The notes: a model not told the origin generated them from the sequence alone. A stretch of 64,000 nt of DNA from Alcanivorax sp. S6407 (GCF_023016115.1 NZ_JALKBH010000004.1:453563-517562), one strand, 5' to 3'; numbered from the stretch's first letter, positions 35,838-44,659 are shown. Made by a program: numbers and translations.

Positions 35838-36407
35838 ATGCTGCCTGCTGCCCTCCATCCTGACCACCACTGGCGCCCGCTGGAACAGCTGGTGATGCCC
35901 GCCGTGATCCGGAACTGGATGGCCGACCCGGATTCCCTGACCCTGCGCCTGAAGCGCCATGGCCAGTTTCGCGTGGTCCCCGGGTTCCATGCCATGGCCG
36001 TGCCAGCTCTGCAGGAGCGTCTGCTACTCGGTCTGCCTGAGCGACAGGCTGCACTGATCCGTGAAGTTACCCTGTTGCTCGACAACACCCCGGTGGTGGC
36101 CGCGCGCAGCATCCTCCCGGTGAACAGTCTGCGCGGTGCCAACCGCTCCCTGGGCCACATGGGCAGTCGCTCCCTGGGCCTGGAGCTGTACAAACGGCCG
36201 ATTTGCCAACGCGACCAGATCTGGGCACGCATGGCCTCCCCGGGCCACGGCCACCCGGTATGCTGGGGCCGCCAGTCCCGCTTCATCAAACGCGGCGAAC
36301 CCTTGCTGGTGGCGGAGTACTTCCTGCCGGCACTGTGGGAGAAGGCGGGAGCAGAGCTGCAAGCGACAAGCTTCAAGCTGCAAGGCGCGGACCACGCATC
36401 TGCCTAA
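35838..36407 (+). CDS. ubiC: Chorismate lyase with repeat-derived C-terminus
   Basis: 189 residues. Family motifs: LVMPAVIRNWMADPDSLT, FRVVPGF, REVTLLLDNTPVVAARSILP, and LGLELYKRPICQRDQIWAR near residue 115-135, ending with LLVAEYFLPALW. It removes pyruvate from chorismate to give 4-hydroxybenzoate, the first step of ubiquinone synthesis; ubiA follows. Residues ~173-184 ([12 protein letters not shown]) are encoded by an AAGNNNC heptad arm, extending the protein past its normal end. Confidence 0.9.
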   Translation: MLPAALHPDHHWRPLEQLVMPAVIRNWMADPDSLTLRLKRHGQFRVVPGFHAMAVPALQERLLLGLPERQAALIREVTLLLDNTPVVAARSILPVNSLRGANRSLGHMGSRSLGLELYKRPICQRDQIWARMASPGHGHPVCWGRQSRFIKRGEPLLVAEYFLPALWEKAGAELQATSFKLQGADHASA

Positions 36408-36553
36408 TCAACTATAGCGGTGATGGCGAGTAACGAGTTTCGAGTTGCGAAAGGCAACAACCCTGCAATCGGGCCAGGTTTTTGATTTTCGTAACTCGCG
36501 TCTCGCAACTCGATACTGTCTCCTTGCAACTTGCATCTTGTCACTTGAAACTT
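36357..36553. repeat. Nested heptad element: AAGNNNC outside, AGNNNCG inside
   Basis: Outer left arm 36358-36386 (AAGCGAC, AAGCTTC, AAGCTGC, AAGG) lies within ubiC. Outer right arm 36522-36553 (CTTGCAA, CTTGCAT, CTTGTCA, CTTGAAA, CTT). The inner pair is 36427-36453 (GAGTAAC, GAGTTTC, GAGTTGC) and 36489-36515. It occupies the ubiC-ubiA junction. Confidence 0.92.
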
Positions 36554-36580
36554 ATCCCCGCCCTGACAACCGGATGTCCC

Positions 36581-37453
36581 ATGTTTGCCTTCGTTGAACA
36601 CCGCTACCCCGCCCTGTGGCCCTATATACAGCTGATGCGCCTGGATCGGCCCATCGGCACCCTGCTACTGCTGTGGCCTACCCTGTGGGCGGTGTGGATT
36701 GCCGGCAACGGCACCCCGAGCTTCAAGACCATCGTGATCTTCTTTCTCGGGGTGGTGATCATGCGCGCCGCCGGTTGCGTGATTAATGATTTCGCCGACC
36801 GGGACTTTGACGGCGGTGTGGAACGGACCAAGGGGCGACCGCTGGCCACCGGTGCCATCAGCAGCAAGAAGGCACTGGCCCTGTTTGCCGGACTGGGGCT
36901 GCTGGCCTTTGTGCTGGTGCTGTTTCTGAATGAGCTGACCTTCTGGCTGTCCTTCGGCGGCCTTGGCCTCGCCGTGCTGTACCCGTTCACCAAGCGCTTC
37001 ACCTTCATGCCCCAGCTGTTTCTCGGCGCCGCCTTCAGCTGGGCGATTCCCATGGCCTTTGCCGCCGAAGCCGGCGAGGTGCCCGAGATCGCCTGGCTGC
37101 TGTATGTGGCCAACGTGGTGTGGACGGTGGCCTACGACACCCAGTACGCCATGTGCGACCGGGAAGATGACCTGAAGATGGGCATCAAGAGCACCGCCAT
37201 CCTGTTCGGCGATGCGGACCGTCTGATGATTGGCGTGCTGCAGGGGCTGACCCTGCTGGCCTTGATCATGGTCGGCCAGCGACTGGAATTTACCTGGCCC
37301 TGGTACGCCGGCATCGCCGCCATGTCGCTGACCTTTCTCTATCAGCACAGCCTGATCCGCTACCGCGAACGCTGGCCAAGCTTCCATGCCTTCCTGAACA
37401 ATCACTGGAGCGGGGCGTGCGTGTTTGTGGGGCTGTTCTTCCAATACTTTTAA
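36581..37453 (+). CDS. ubiA: 4-hydroxybenzoate octaprenyltransferase
   Basis: 290 residues, ATG 36581. Two Asp-rich prenyl-diphosphate motifs: [20 protein letters not shown] near residue 68-87 and [13 protein letters not shown] near 185-197. About eight membrane spans. Attaches the polyprenyl chain to 4-hydroxybenzoate made by UbiC. An upstream in-frame extension to 36482 is repeat sequence and is rejected. The stop codon is directly followed by heptads. Confidence 0.94.
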   Translation: MFAFVEHRYPALWPYIQLMRLDRPIGTLLLLWPTLWAVWIAGNGTPSFKTIVIFFLGVVIMRAAGCVINDFADRDFDGGVERTKGRPLATGAISSKKALALFAGLGLLAFVLVLFLNELTFWLSFGGLGLAVLYPFTKRFTFMPQLFLGAAFSWAIPMAFAAEAGEVPEIAWLLYVANVVWTVAYDTQYAMCDREDDLKMGIKSTAILFGDADRLMIGVLQGLTLLALIMVGQRLEFTWPWYAGIAAMSLTFLYQHSLIRYRERWPSFHAFLNNHWSGACVFVGLFFQYF

Positions 37454-37633
37454 GCTTCAAGCTGCAAGCTACAACGCGGGCCAGGGTTTCAGGTTCTGCC
37501 ATGCCGTGCCCGCGCTGAAAGCGTCAGGCAATGCAAACCTGTTTCTGCTTCTTGCCCCCCTGAATCGCGGCTCCCGGGGTCTTCGGGTGGCACCTCCATC
37601 GATCCGCGTTGTAGCTTGCAGCTTGAAGCTTGT
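37451..37633. repeat. Heptad inverted element, AAGNNNC class, ubiA-phoB gap
   Basis: Left arm 37453-37474 (AAGCTTC, AAGCTGC, AAGCTAC) and right arm 37610-37633 (TTGTAGC, TTGCAGC, TTGAAGC) with a 135-bp core. The ubiA stop TAA is the first three bases of the left arm. Confidence 0.92.
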
Positions 37634-37668
37634 CTCTATCCTTGCATTTCCTCTGAATCCGGCTCAAC

Positions 37669-37686
37669 TTGTCATACGCATGTCAT
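37669..37686 (+). promoter_or_regulatory. Pho box upstream of phoB
   Basis: TTGTCAT, a 4-base AT/GC spacer (ACGC), then ATGTCAT: two seven-base half sites with the 11-bp period of PhoB binding sites (consensus CTGTCAT-N4-CTGTCAT). It lies 57 bp before the phoB start, matching known autoregulation of phoBR. Confidence 0.85.
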
Positions 37687-37742
37687 AAAAGAGCAATCTA
37701 ATGGGTGACCATACCTAGAACGACAGGCGAAGGAAGGAAGCC

Positions 37743-38447
37743 ATGTCCCGTAACCGAATTTTGATTGTTGATGACGAGCCCGCTATCCGCGAGATGGTTG
37801 CCGTCGCCCTGGAACTGGCCGACTTTGATGTGCTTGAGGCAGAAAATGCCCAACGTGGCCACGAGATCATCGTTGATGAGCGCCCGGACCTGGTGCTGCT
37901 GGACTGGATGCTGCCCTCGGTGACCGGGATCGAGCTGGCCCGCCGCCTCAAGCGCGACGAGACCACCAACGAAATCCCCATCATCATGCTCACCGCCAAG
38001 AGCGAGGAAGACAACAAGGTGCAGGGGCTGGACGTGGGCGCCGATGACTACATCACCAAGCCGTTTTCCACCCGTGAACTGATCTCCCGTATCAAGGCGG
38101 TACTGCGCCGCGCCTCCAGTGCTGCGGCTGAAAAAGCCATCGAGGTGGAAGGTCTGTGCCTGGATCCAGTGAGCCACCGCATCAGCGCCAACGACGAACC
38201 GGTAGACATGGGCCCCACCGAATACCGCCTGCTGGAATTCTTCATGAGCCACCAGGAACGGGCCTACTCGCGTACCCAGTTGCTGGATCAGGTCTGGGGC
38301 GCCAACGTGTACGTGGAAGACCGGACCATTGATGTGCATATCCGGCGTCTGCGCAAGGCACTGGCACCGTTCGGGTTTGATCGTTTTATCCAGACCGTTC
38401 GTGGCACCGGATACCGCTTTTCGGTCAAGGCTGCCAAGGCGTCCTGA
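37743..38447 (+). CDS. phoB: Phosphate regulon response regulator
   Basis: 234 residues. Receiver domain with acidic pocket DDE at 10-12, phospho-acceptor Asp54 (LVLLDWMLP) and Lys in YITKPFS. C-terminal winged-helix DNA-binding domain with [31 protein letters not shown]. Activates phosphate-scavenging genes when PhoR phosphorylates it. Preceded by its own Pho box and followed by phoR after 71 bp. Confidence 0.96.
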   Translation: MSRNRILIVDDEPAIREMVAVALELADFDVLEAENAQRGHEIIVDERPDLVLLDWMLPSVTGIELARRLKRDETTNEIPIIMLTAKSEEDNKVQGLDVGADDYITKPFSTRELISRIKAVLRRASSAAAEKAIEVEGLCLDPVSHRISANDEPVDMGPTEYRLLEFFMSHQERAYSRTQLLDQVWGANVYVEDRTIDVHIRRLRKALAPFGFDRFIQTVRGTGYRFSVKAAKAS

Positions 38448-38518
38448 AACAGAAAATGTGATAGGGTGCAGCTTGTTCGCCGTACCCCGAAGATTCCCGA
38501 CAAGGGCAGCACGATCAC

Positions 38519-39829
38519 ATGAAAGCCAGCCTGGCCAAAGAAGTTAACCGCATTGCCGGCCTTGTCACCCTGGCCGCCGTTGCCGCGCTGGCTGTTGGCC
38601 ATATCTGGCCACTGCTGGTGGGCCTGGTCGGTTATATCTTCTGGAGTACCCGGCAGCTATTCGCCCTGTACAGCTGGCTGGTGCGTGATGATCATACCGA
38701 ACCACCGGACAGCATTGGCCTGTGGGGTGAGTTCTACACCCGCCTGGAACATCTCTTTCAGAAAGAACGCCGCGCCCAGGAAACCCTGCAGGGCATCATT
38801 CATCGTGCGCAGCAATCCGTTAATGCCCTGGAAGATGTGGTCATTCTTATTGATCAGCATGGCTATCTGGAATACTGGAACGCCGCGGCAGAACGCTACA
38901 TGGGTTTCAACGCGGCCCAGGATCTGGGCCAGCCACTGACCAACCTGATACGTCATCCCGGCTTTACTGATTATCTGCATGCCGGTGATTTCCGCGAAGC
39001 CCTGGAGATTCCCTCTCCGGTGGATGACAACCGCATCCTGCAATTCCGCGTCACCGAGTTCGGTATCGGCGAACAGTTGCTGATGGCCCGGGACGTGACC
39101 CGGCTCCATCACCTTGAGCAGATGCGCAAGGATTTCGTGGCCAACGTCAGCCATGAATTAAAAACCCCGCTGACGGTACTCAAGGGCTATCTGGAAACCC
39201 TGCTGGATATCGTGCCAGATGAACAAGCGCGGCTACGCCGGGCACTCACCCAGATGGAAAGCCAGTCCAACCGCATGGAAGCCCTGGTCACTGACCTGCT
39301 GTTGCTGTCGCGGCTGGAGAACACCGATTCCGACAACGACAAACAGGCCGTGGCGGTGCATGGCATGCTCAACCGTATGCGTGAAAATGCCCTGGCCATG
39401 AGTGCCGACAAACAACACCAGATTGAACTGGATGTGCCGGAAGACGCCCGTCTGGTGGCCAACCCGGCAGAACTGGAAAGCGCCTTCGGCAACCTGATCA
39501 CCAACGCCGTGAAATACACCCCGGCAGAGGGCCGCATCCGCATTCAGTGGTGGCAGGATGACAAGGGCGCCCATCTGTCGGTCAATGATAACGGCCTTGG
39601 CATCGACCCCGCCCATATCCCGCGCCTCACCGAACGTTTCTACCGTCCGGATAACAGCCGCGTCACCCAGACCGGCGGCACCGGCCTGGGCCTGGCCATC
39701 GTCAAGCACGTAATGATCCGCCATGGTGGCAAGCTGGAGATCAAGAGCCAGCTGGGGCAGGGCAGCACCTTCACCTGTCACTTCCCGCCGGAAAGACTGG
39801 TCAGCAAGCCGACAGCCGTGGCGGGTTGA
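38519..39829 (+). CDS. phoR: Phosphate regulon sensor histidine kinase
   Basis: 436 residues. N-terminal hydrophobic segments (residues ~10-45), PAS domain (~95-190), H-box FVANVSHELKTPLTVLKGYLE with the phospho-acceptor His near 211, N-box NLITNAVKYTP, and G-boxes GTGLGLAIVKHV. Partner of PhoB. The stop codon is followed at once by a NAAAGTT-class heptad element. Confidence 0.95.
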   Translation: MKASLAKEVNRIAGLVTLAAVAALAVGHIWPLLVGLVGYIFWSTRQLFALYSWLVRDDHTEPPDSIGLWGEFYTRLEHLFQKERRAQETLQGIIHRAQQSVNALEDVVILIDQHGYLEYWNAAAERYMGFNAAQDLGQPLTNLIRHPGFTDYLHAGDFREALEIPSPVDDNRILQFRVTEFGIGEQLLMARDVTRLHHLEQMRKDFVANVSHELKTPLTVLKGYLETLLDIVPDEQARLRRALTQMESQSNRMEALVTDLLLLSRLENTDSDNDKQAVAVHGMLNRMRENALAMSADKQHQIELDVPEDARLVANPAELESAFGNLITNAVKYTPAEGRIRIQWWQDDKGAHLSVNDNGLGIDPAHIPRLTERFYRPDNSRVTQTGGTGLGLAIVKHVMIRHGGKLEIKSQLGQGSTFTCHFPPERLVSKPTAVAG

Positions 39830-39984
39830 GTTGAAAGTTTAAAGTTCAAAGTTGAAAAGGCGCGAGGCAGGTTTTGCCGTTCCGGATCTCTGTGCCCGCG
39901 CCCTTACCGGCGAGCGCGGGCACAGCCATGCAAAACCTGCTGGCCTGGTCCGCGTTTCAACTTTGAACTTTCAACTTTAAACTG
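39830..39984. repeat. Heptad inverted element, NAAAGTT class, copy 2
   Basis: Left arm 39832-39857 (GAAAGTT, TAAAGTT, CAAAGTT, GAAA), right arm 39955-39983, core with GCGAGGCAGGTTTTGCCG and CTTACCGGCGAGCGCGGGC. Read on the opposite strand it matches the element at 21637-21792 through arms and core. It fills the gap between phoR and the LOG gene. Confidence 0.93.
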
Positions 39985-39990
39985 TCTCCC

Positions 39991-40575
39991 ATGAAAAAAA
40001 TCTGTGTGTATTGCGGCTCCAGTTCCGGCAAGGGTGACGCCTATCTTTCAGCGGCGGATTCCCTCGCGCAGGCATTGGTGGAACGCGAGCTGGGACTGGT
40101 CTACGGCGGTGCCAGCATTGGCGTTATGGGCGCACTGGCGAAAGCGGTGATGGAGCGCGGCGGCGAAGTGATCGGCATCATGCCGGAAGCACTGATGAGC
40201 CGGGAAATCGGCAGTGATCACCTGACCGAATTACAGGTGGTAGCTTCCATGCATGAACGCAAGGCCGCCATGGCGGAGCAGTCCGATGGGTTTATCGCAT
40301 TGCCCGGTGGCATGGGCACCTTCGAAGAACTGTTCGAAATTCTTACCTGGGCCCAGCTGGGCTTTCACAACAAACCCGTTGGCTTGCTCAACATCAACGG
40401 TTACTACGATCATCTGCTACGCTTTCTGAACCACGCTGTTGATGAGGGACTGCTGCGCCAGCAGCACCGGAAGCTATTGAGGGTCTCCGAAACAACCGGG
40501 GATTTGCTGGACAGTTTTCTCACCGAACCAGCCCCGCTGCTGGATATCTGGATCGAGAAAAAGGATCAGTTGTAA
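39991..40575 (+). CDS. LOG family nucleotide 5'-monophosphate phosphoribohydrolase
   Basis: 194 residues. The Rossmann-like fold starts KICVYCGSSSG; the hallmark PGGMGTFEE sits near residue 105-113 with LTWAQLGFHNKPVGLLN following. The family removes ribose-phosphate from nucleotide monophosphates (cytokinin-type in plants; PpnN-like or stress-related in bacteria). The upstream ribosome region overlaps the end of a heptad element. Confidence 0.88.
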   Translation: MKKICVYCGSSSGKGDAYLSAADSLAQALVERELGLVYGGASIGVMGALAKAVMERGGEVIGIMPEALMSREIGSDHLTELQVVASMHERKAAMAEQSDGFIALPGGMGTFEELFEILTWAQLGFHNKPVGLLNINGYYDHLLRFLNHAVDEGLLRQQHRKLLRVSETTGDLLDSFLTEPAPLLDIWIEKKDQL

Positions 40576-40578
40576 AAG

Positions 40579-40797
40579 AAACGCTGCAGGCAACACGCTT
40601 CATGCAGCACGCAACACAATCGCGAGTTTCGAGTTTCGAGTTTCGAGTTTCGAGTTTCGAGTTTCGAGTTTCGAGTTTCGAGTTTCGAGTTTCGAGTTTC
40701 GAGTTTCGAAGAGAAAAACCCAACCCGACGATAACCGAAAGGTTTTTTCTTGATCTTTTTCCTTTCGCAACTCGAAACTCGTACCTCGTAACTCTCG
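40579..40797. repeat. Heptad element with twelve perfect CGAGTTT copies
   Basis: 40580-40617: AYGCNNC units (ACGCTGC, AGGCAAC, ACGCTTC, ATGCAGC, ACGCAAC). 40623-40706: twelve uninterrupted CGAGTTT units (84 bp). Core AAAAACC and GGTTTTTTC, then a shorter diverged inverse arm 40763-40795 (GCAACTCGAAACTCGTACC onward). The left arm is far longer than its mate, so it has expanded by slippage or unequal crossing over. Confidence 0.96.
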
Positions 40798-40809
40798 CCC
40801 TTTCTCACA

Positions 40810-41355
40810 CTACCCTTTCAGCGTTGCATGCCACTCTTTCAATGCCTGCAGCTGCTTGGCAATCATTTCCCGCGTCTTCTCGTCTGTGAGATTACCGTTC
40901 TCATCGCACTTCTGATGTGCGGCAGACACGAACACTTCCGGCTTGTTAAGTGGATGCACATCCAGGTAGACCAACACCTGGCGTAAATGATACTGGCTGC
41001 GACTGGTTCCCATGCCGCCCATGGCAGCCCCCATGATGGCCGCCGGCTTGCCGGCAAAAATACTCCCCGGCACCCGTGACAACCAGTCGATGGCATTTTT
41101 CAGCACGCCTGGAATCGAAAAGTTGTATTCCGGTGTAGCAATAATCAACGCGTCAGCGTTGCGGATCTGATCGGCCAGATGATCCACCGCTGCCGGTTTG
41201 CTGTCGCCATCTTCGTCACCGTTATAAAGCGGAACAGCGGAAATATCTGCCTGCTCGATGAGCATGCCTTCCGGAGCCAGATCGGCCGCAGCACGAATCA
41301 ACCCGGAGTTGAAAGAGTTCTTTCGCAAAGAACCTGAAATCGCCAATACTTTCAT
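40810..41355 (-). CDS. NADPH-dependent FMN reductase
   Basis: 181 residues. Flavodoxin-like fold: FMN phosphate loop SGSLRKNSFNSGL at the N-terminus and the family motif TPEYNFSIPGVLKNAIDWLSR near residue 78-98, followed by GMGTSRSQYHLRQVL. ChrR/YieF-like enzymes reduce quinones or chromate by two electrons. It lies near pirin, YqjG-like and AzoR genes, all quinone- or redox-related. Confidence 0.88.
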   Translation of the reverse strand: MKVLAISGSLRKNSFNSGLIRAAADLAPEGMLIEQADISAVPLYNGDEDGDSKPAAVDHLADQIRNADALIIATPEYNFSIPGVLKNAIDWLSRVPGSIFAGKPAAIMGAAMGGMGTSRSQYHLRQVLVYLDVHPLNKPEVFVSAAHQKCDENGNLTDEKTREMIAKQLQALKEWHATLKG

Positions 41356-41540
41356 ATGACACCTCCCTGTCTGTGTCTTTCGTGGATTCCACCCTGGGCA
41401 TGAAAACTTTTTGCAAATACCCTGTCACTTTTTACGTCTGAGTAATGACAGATCGTGGTAACCATGATTACCTGAAGTTGATCGGGCGAACGGCAATTTT
41501 CTGCCACCGCTTACCTATAAAAACCAACAAGGACCTGTTT

Positions 41541-41699
41541 ATGGATCTGTTACGCATCCTGATTGCCATTCTGCTTCCTCCCCTGGGCGTGTTTCTTCAG
41601 GAAGGGCTGGGCAAACATTTCTGGATCAATATCGTGCTGACCCTGTTCGGCTATCTACCGGGCATTGTGCATGCGGTGTGGGTGATCGCCTCTCGCTAG
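41541..41699 (+). CDS. YqaE/Pmp3 family small membrane protein
   Basis: 52 residues, two membrane spans, with the family core LIAILLPPLGVFLQEG and NIVLTLFGYLPGIVHAVWVI. AAGGA lies 7 bases before the ATG. Members affect membrane potential under salt stress and are often stress-induced. Confidence 0.9.
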   Translation: MDLLRILIAILLPPLGVFLQEGLGKHFWINIVLTLFGYLPGIVHAVWVIASR

Positions 41700-41743
41700 C
41701 CATCATGATTGAACTTTGTGCAGCCCCCTTTCCTGTCTCCTGC

Positions 41744-41813
41744 TGTGGGAGCGTGCTTGCACGCGAAATGACGAAACAACCAAACCCGTTCACGTGCAAG
41801 CACGCTCCCACAA
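41744..41813. repeat. REP inverted pair
   Basis: TGTGGGAGCGTGCTTGCACG and CGTGCAAGCACGCTCCCACA around a 26-base spacer. Same class as 26575-26643. Lies between convergent genes and could terminate both transcripts. Confidence 0.92.
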
Positions 41814-41823
41814 TACGTTGAGA

Positions 41824-42669
41824 TCAGGCTGTCAGGGTACCATCGCGATAATCACTCAGGGCCTGATTGATCTCGTCCTGGGTGTTCATCACAAACGGAC
41901 CGTACTGCGCGATCGGCTCGCCAATAGGCTTTCCCGCCAGCACCAGTAATCGTGCTCCCTTTTTTCCTGCCTGCACGGTGACCGAATCACCGTCGGTGAG
42001 TGTGGCAAGGTGATCACAGGATACTGTTTCACCCGCCACTAACAGCTCGCCCTCGAACACATACAGGAAACTGCCATAACCTGTCTTGACCGGTACCGTC
42101 AGGCTTTCGTCCGGACGCAATACCACATCCAGATACAACGGATCCGTTGCCCCACCTTTTACCGGCGCGATGAGCACCTCATCACCCAGGGTCACTTCCC
42201 CGGCAATGATCTTCACCTGACCACCCGTGGACAGATCCAGCCTCGGCATCTCGGTATCAGCAATATCCCTATAGCCAGCTGGTTTCATTTTTTCTGCCGC
42301 CGGCAGGTTGATCCACAACTGAAAGCCGCGCAGCAGACCATCCTGCTGTTGTGGCATTTCTTCATGAATGATGCCGCGCCCGGCGGTCATCCACTGCACG
42401 CCACCCTGCTTGAGATCACCTTCATTGCCCAGGTGATCGCGGTGGCGCATATGACCTTCCACCAGATAGGTTACGGTCTCGAATCCGCGATGAGGGTGGG
42501 CCGGGAAGCCGGCGATGTAGTCGTCCGGATTATCCGAAGAGAATGCATCCAGCATCAGGAACGGATCCAGGCGCACCATCGGGTTGTATCCCAGCGCACG
42601 CTTGAGACGAACGCCAGCGCCATCGGATGTATCCAGAGCCCGAATCGTATTGAGAATGGTGCGTTCCAT
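41824..42669 (-). CDS. Pirin family protein
   Basis: 281 residues from ATG 42669 (AGGAGG 5 bases upstream). Bicupin fold; iron-binding residues in FPAHPHRGFETVTYL and GRGIIHEEMPQ. Some bacterial pirins (YhaK, YhhW) oxidise quercetin or sense redox state. It is next to a YqjG-like reductase, a pairing also known around yqjG/yhaK in enterobacteria. Preceded by a heptad element in the 100-bp gap. Confidence 0.9.
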   Translation of the reverse strand: MERTILNTIRALDTSDGAGVRLKRALGYNPMVRLDPFLMLDAFSSDNPDDYIAGFPAHPHRGFETVTYLVEGHMRHRDHLGNEGDLKQGGVQWMTAGRGIIHEEMPQQQDGLLRGFQLWINLPAAEKMKPAGYRDIADTEMPRLDLSTGGQVKIIAGEVTLGDEVLIAPVKGGATDPLYLDVVLRPDESLTVPVKTGYGSFLYVFEGELLVAGETVSCDHLATLTDGDSVTVQAGKKGARLLVLAGKPIGEPIAQYGPFVMNTQDEINQALSDYRDGTLTA

Positions 42670-42686
42670 GGGAACCTCCTGATAAG

Positions 42687-42776
42687 TAGTTTCGAGAAGC
42701 GAGTACCGAGTTTCGAAAATCAAATGAGCACTACGTCTTTGCCTTTCGCTTCTCGCAACTCGCAACTCGTTACTGG
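42687..42776. repeat. Heptad inverted element, AGNNNCG class
   Basis: Left arm units AGTTTCG, AGAAGCG, AGTACCG, AGTTTCG (42688-42715) and right arm 42746-42776 with inverse units. The right arm holds the stop codon of the following (leftward-reading) gene. Confidence 0.9.
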
Positions 42777-43774
42777 TTGATAATTTCTCGCTCCCCCAAT
42801 CGCTCGCGATCGTGAGGGGTGTGCCAATCCAGCTGCGGGCCGATGGAGATGATCCCATGGGGATTCACCGTCGGGTGGCTGCAGAAATAGTGATGGCGGA
42901 TGTGGGCCATATTCACGGTTTCTGCTACCCCTGGCAGCTGGTAAATATCCTTGAGAAAACCCTGCAGATTCGGGTAATCACTGATCCGTTTGCGGTCACA
43001 TTTAAAGTGAGTGACATACACCGGATCAAAACGTACCAGTGTAGTCCATAAACGAATGTCCGCTTCGGTGAGCGTGTTACCTACCAGGTAACGCTGTTCA
43101 CCAAGACGCTTTTCCAGCTCTTCCAGACGGGAAAACAACGTCGTCACCGCTTCGTCATAGGCTTCCTGACTGGTGGCAAACCCACTCTTGTACACGCCGT
43201 TGTTGACGTCGTGATACACCGGCTCGTTGATGGCATCGATTTCTGCCTTCAGCGTATCGGGATAATAGTTACCCGGCGTTGCGCCCAGTGCATCGAAGCT
43301 GGTGTTGAGCATGCGAATGATTTCAGCAGACTCGTTGCTGACAATGGTTTTCCGTTGCTTGTCCCACAACACCGGCACGGTGACACGGCCGCTATAGTTG
43401 TCATCCGCTTTCAGGTACAACTCATAGAGTTTTTGAAATCCGTACAGGTCATCACCGGTGGCATCGTCAAAGTCGTCACGCAGTTCCCAGCCGTTTTCCA
43501 GCATGTGCGGATGCACCACGGACACACCGATATGATCCTGCAATCCTTTCAGTGCTCGCACGATGAGGGTGCGATGCGCCCAGGGGCAGGCATAGGAAAC
43601 ATACAGGTGATAGCGCCCGCTTTCGGCAGCAAAGCCATCGGTACCGCTGGGACCCGCCTCTCCATCGGCGGTGATCCAGTTGCGGAACTGGCTTTCGGAA
43701 CGCTTGAAACGACCACCGGTGCTTTTGGTGTCGTACCACTTGTCCTGCCATTTGCCATCTACCAACAGTCCCAT
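42770..43774 (-). CDS. Glutathionyl-hydroquinone reductase (YqjG/EcfG-like)
   Basis: 334 residues. The glutathione transferase Xi fold is marked by catalytic Cys63 in YACPWAHRT, then VTVPVLWDKQRKTIVSNESAEIIRML, and the C-terminal helical domain with LTEADIRLWTTLVRFDPVY and NLQGFLKDIYQLPGV. It reduces glutathionyl-hydroquinones back to hydroquinones. The final residues and stop (INQ-stop) come from the heptad arm. Confidence 0.92.
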   Translation of the reverse strand: MGLLVDGKWQDKWYDTKSTGGRFKRSESQFRNWITADGEAGPSGTDGFAAESGRYHLYVSYACPWAHRTLIVRALKGLQDHIGVSVVHPHMLENGWELRDDFDDATGDDLYGFQKLYELYLKADDNYSGRVTVPVLWDKQRKTIVSNESAEIIRMLNTSFDALGATPGNYYPDTLKAEIDAINEPVYHDVNNGVYKSGFATSQEAYDEAVTTLFSRLEELEKRLGEQRYLVGNTLTEADIRLWTTLVRFDPVYVTHFKCDRKRISDYPNLQGFLKDIYQLPGVAETVNMAHIRHHYFCSHPTVNPHGIISIGPQLDWHTPHDRERLGEREIINQ

Positions 43775-43800
43775 GATTCACTCCATTCGTTGCCAGCTTC

Positions 43801-43938
43801 GTAGGGCGGAAATTGGCGTCAGCCACAAGAAAAACGCAGAACAGCCGAAGGCTGGCCCCGCAGGGGTGAACGCCAGTGAATAATCTCCGCCGTGACGTTT
43901 TCGGCGGAGATACCCTATCGGGTATTTCCGCCCTACGA
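43801..43938. repeat. Inverted repeat with GTAGGGCGGAAAT ends
   Basis: GTAGGGCGGAAATTGGCG at 43801 pairs with GTATTTCCGCCCTAC at 43922, with an internal hairpin GGCGGAGATACCC / GGGTATTTCCGCC at 43903-43933. Ends are shared with the 19030 and 52660 repeats. Fills most of the gap between azoR and the YqjG-like gene. Confidence 0.85.
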
Positions 43939-43942
43939 ACCT

Positions 43943-44530
43943 TCAACTAATCGCTGCCTTCGCTTCTTCCAGGGCCTTCGCCTTGATGTCATCACCCATG
44001 TTCAGACCTTCTGCGAATACGAAGTGCAGGTCGGTGATACCCACGAAGCTGAAGAACAATTTGATGTACGGAGTCACCGTATCATTCTCCGTGCCGGCGT
44101 AGAGACCACCGCGAGCAGCCAGAACAGTGACTGGTTTGTCGTCGATCAGGCCAATCGAGCCGTTCTCCGTATAGCGGAAGGTGATGCCCGCCCGCGCCAC
44201 GTGATCAATCCAGCTCTTCAGCTGGCTGGGGATGCCGAAGTTGTACATGGGCAGGCCCAGCACCACCTGATCTGCTGCCTTCAGCTCGTCGATCAGGGTC
44301 ATGGAGAAATCATCCACCTGCTGCTGCTCGGCGCTGCGCTGGTCTGCCGGGGTAAAGAAAGCGCCGACGCGGTCGCCGTCCAGATGTGGAATCGGGTTGG
44401 CGCCCAGATCTCGCTCCACGATGGTGGCCTCAGGATGCTCGGCTTTCAGGGCCTCGACCTTGGCGTTGACCAGGGTGGAGGAGTTGCCGCCATCGCTGAA
44501 AACACTGCTTTTGATTACCAGAATATTCAT
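43943..44530 (-). CDS. azoR: FMN-dependent NADH azoreductase
   Basis: 195 residues. Flavodoxin-like fold with MNILVIKSSVFSDGGNSS at the FMN phosphate site, GLPMYNFGIPSQLKSWIDH near 95-113, and LAARGGLYAG. Reduces azo dyes and quinones in vivo using NADH. Divergent from a LysR gene 129 bp away, which probably regulates it. Confidence 0.93.
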   Translation of the reverse strand: MNILVIKSSVFSDGGNSSTLVNAKVEALKAEHPEATIVERDLGANPIPHLDGDRVGAFFTPADQRSAEQQQVDDFSMTLIDELKAADQVVLGLPMYNFGIPSQLKSWIDHVARAGITFRYTENGSIGLIDDKPVTVLAARGGLYAGTENDTVTPYIKLFFSFVGITDLHFVFAEGLNMGDDIKAKALEEAKAAIS

Positions 44531-44659
44531 GACACTCGCTCCATCTACGTGCTGCCGACCTGAGCGGCCGGGGTGTATTAATTCGATGAAGCTATTGTGA
44601 TTTCAGTTTAACCGATATAAAACGGAGTAAATTTGCTTGTTTAGGTCAGGTAATTCGAT

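Noticed and set aside
36482-36580. N-terminal extension of UbiA
   Set aside because: The extension is repeat sequence; ATG 36581 gives the normal family length.
40623-40706. Could the tandem repeat be a CRISPR array?
   Set aside because: Units are 7 bp with no spacers and no cas genes are present.
40602-40889. Reading frames across the CGAGTTT array (FEFRVSS / KLETRNS repeats)
   Set aside because: Produced by translating a seven-base repeat, which is open in all frames; no start context.
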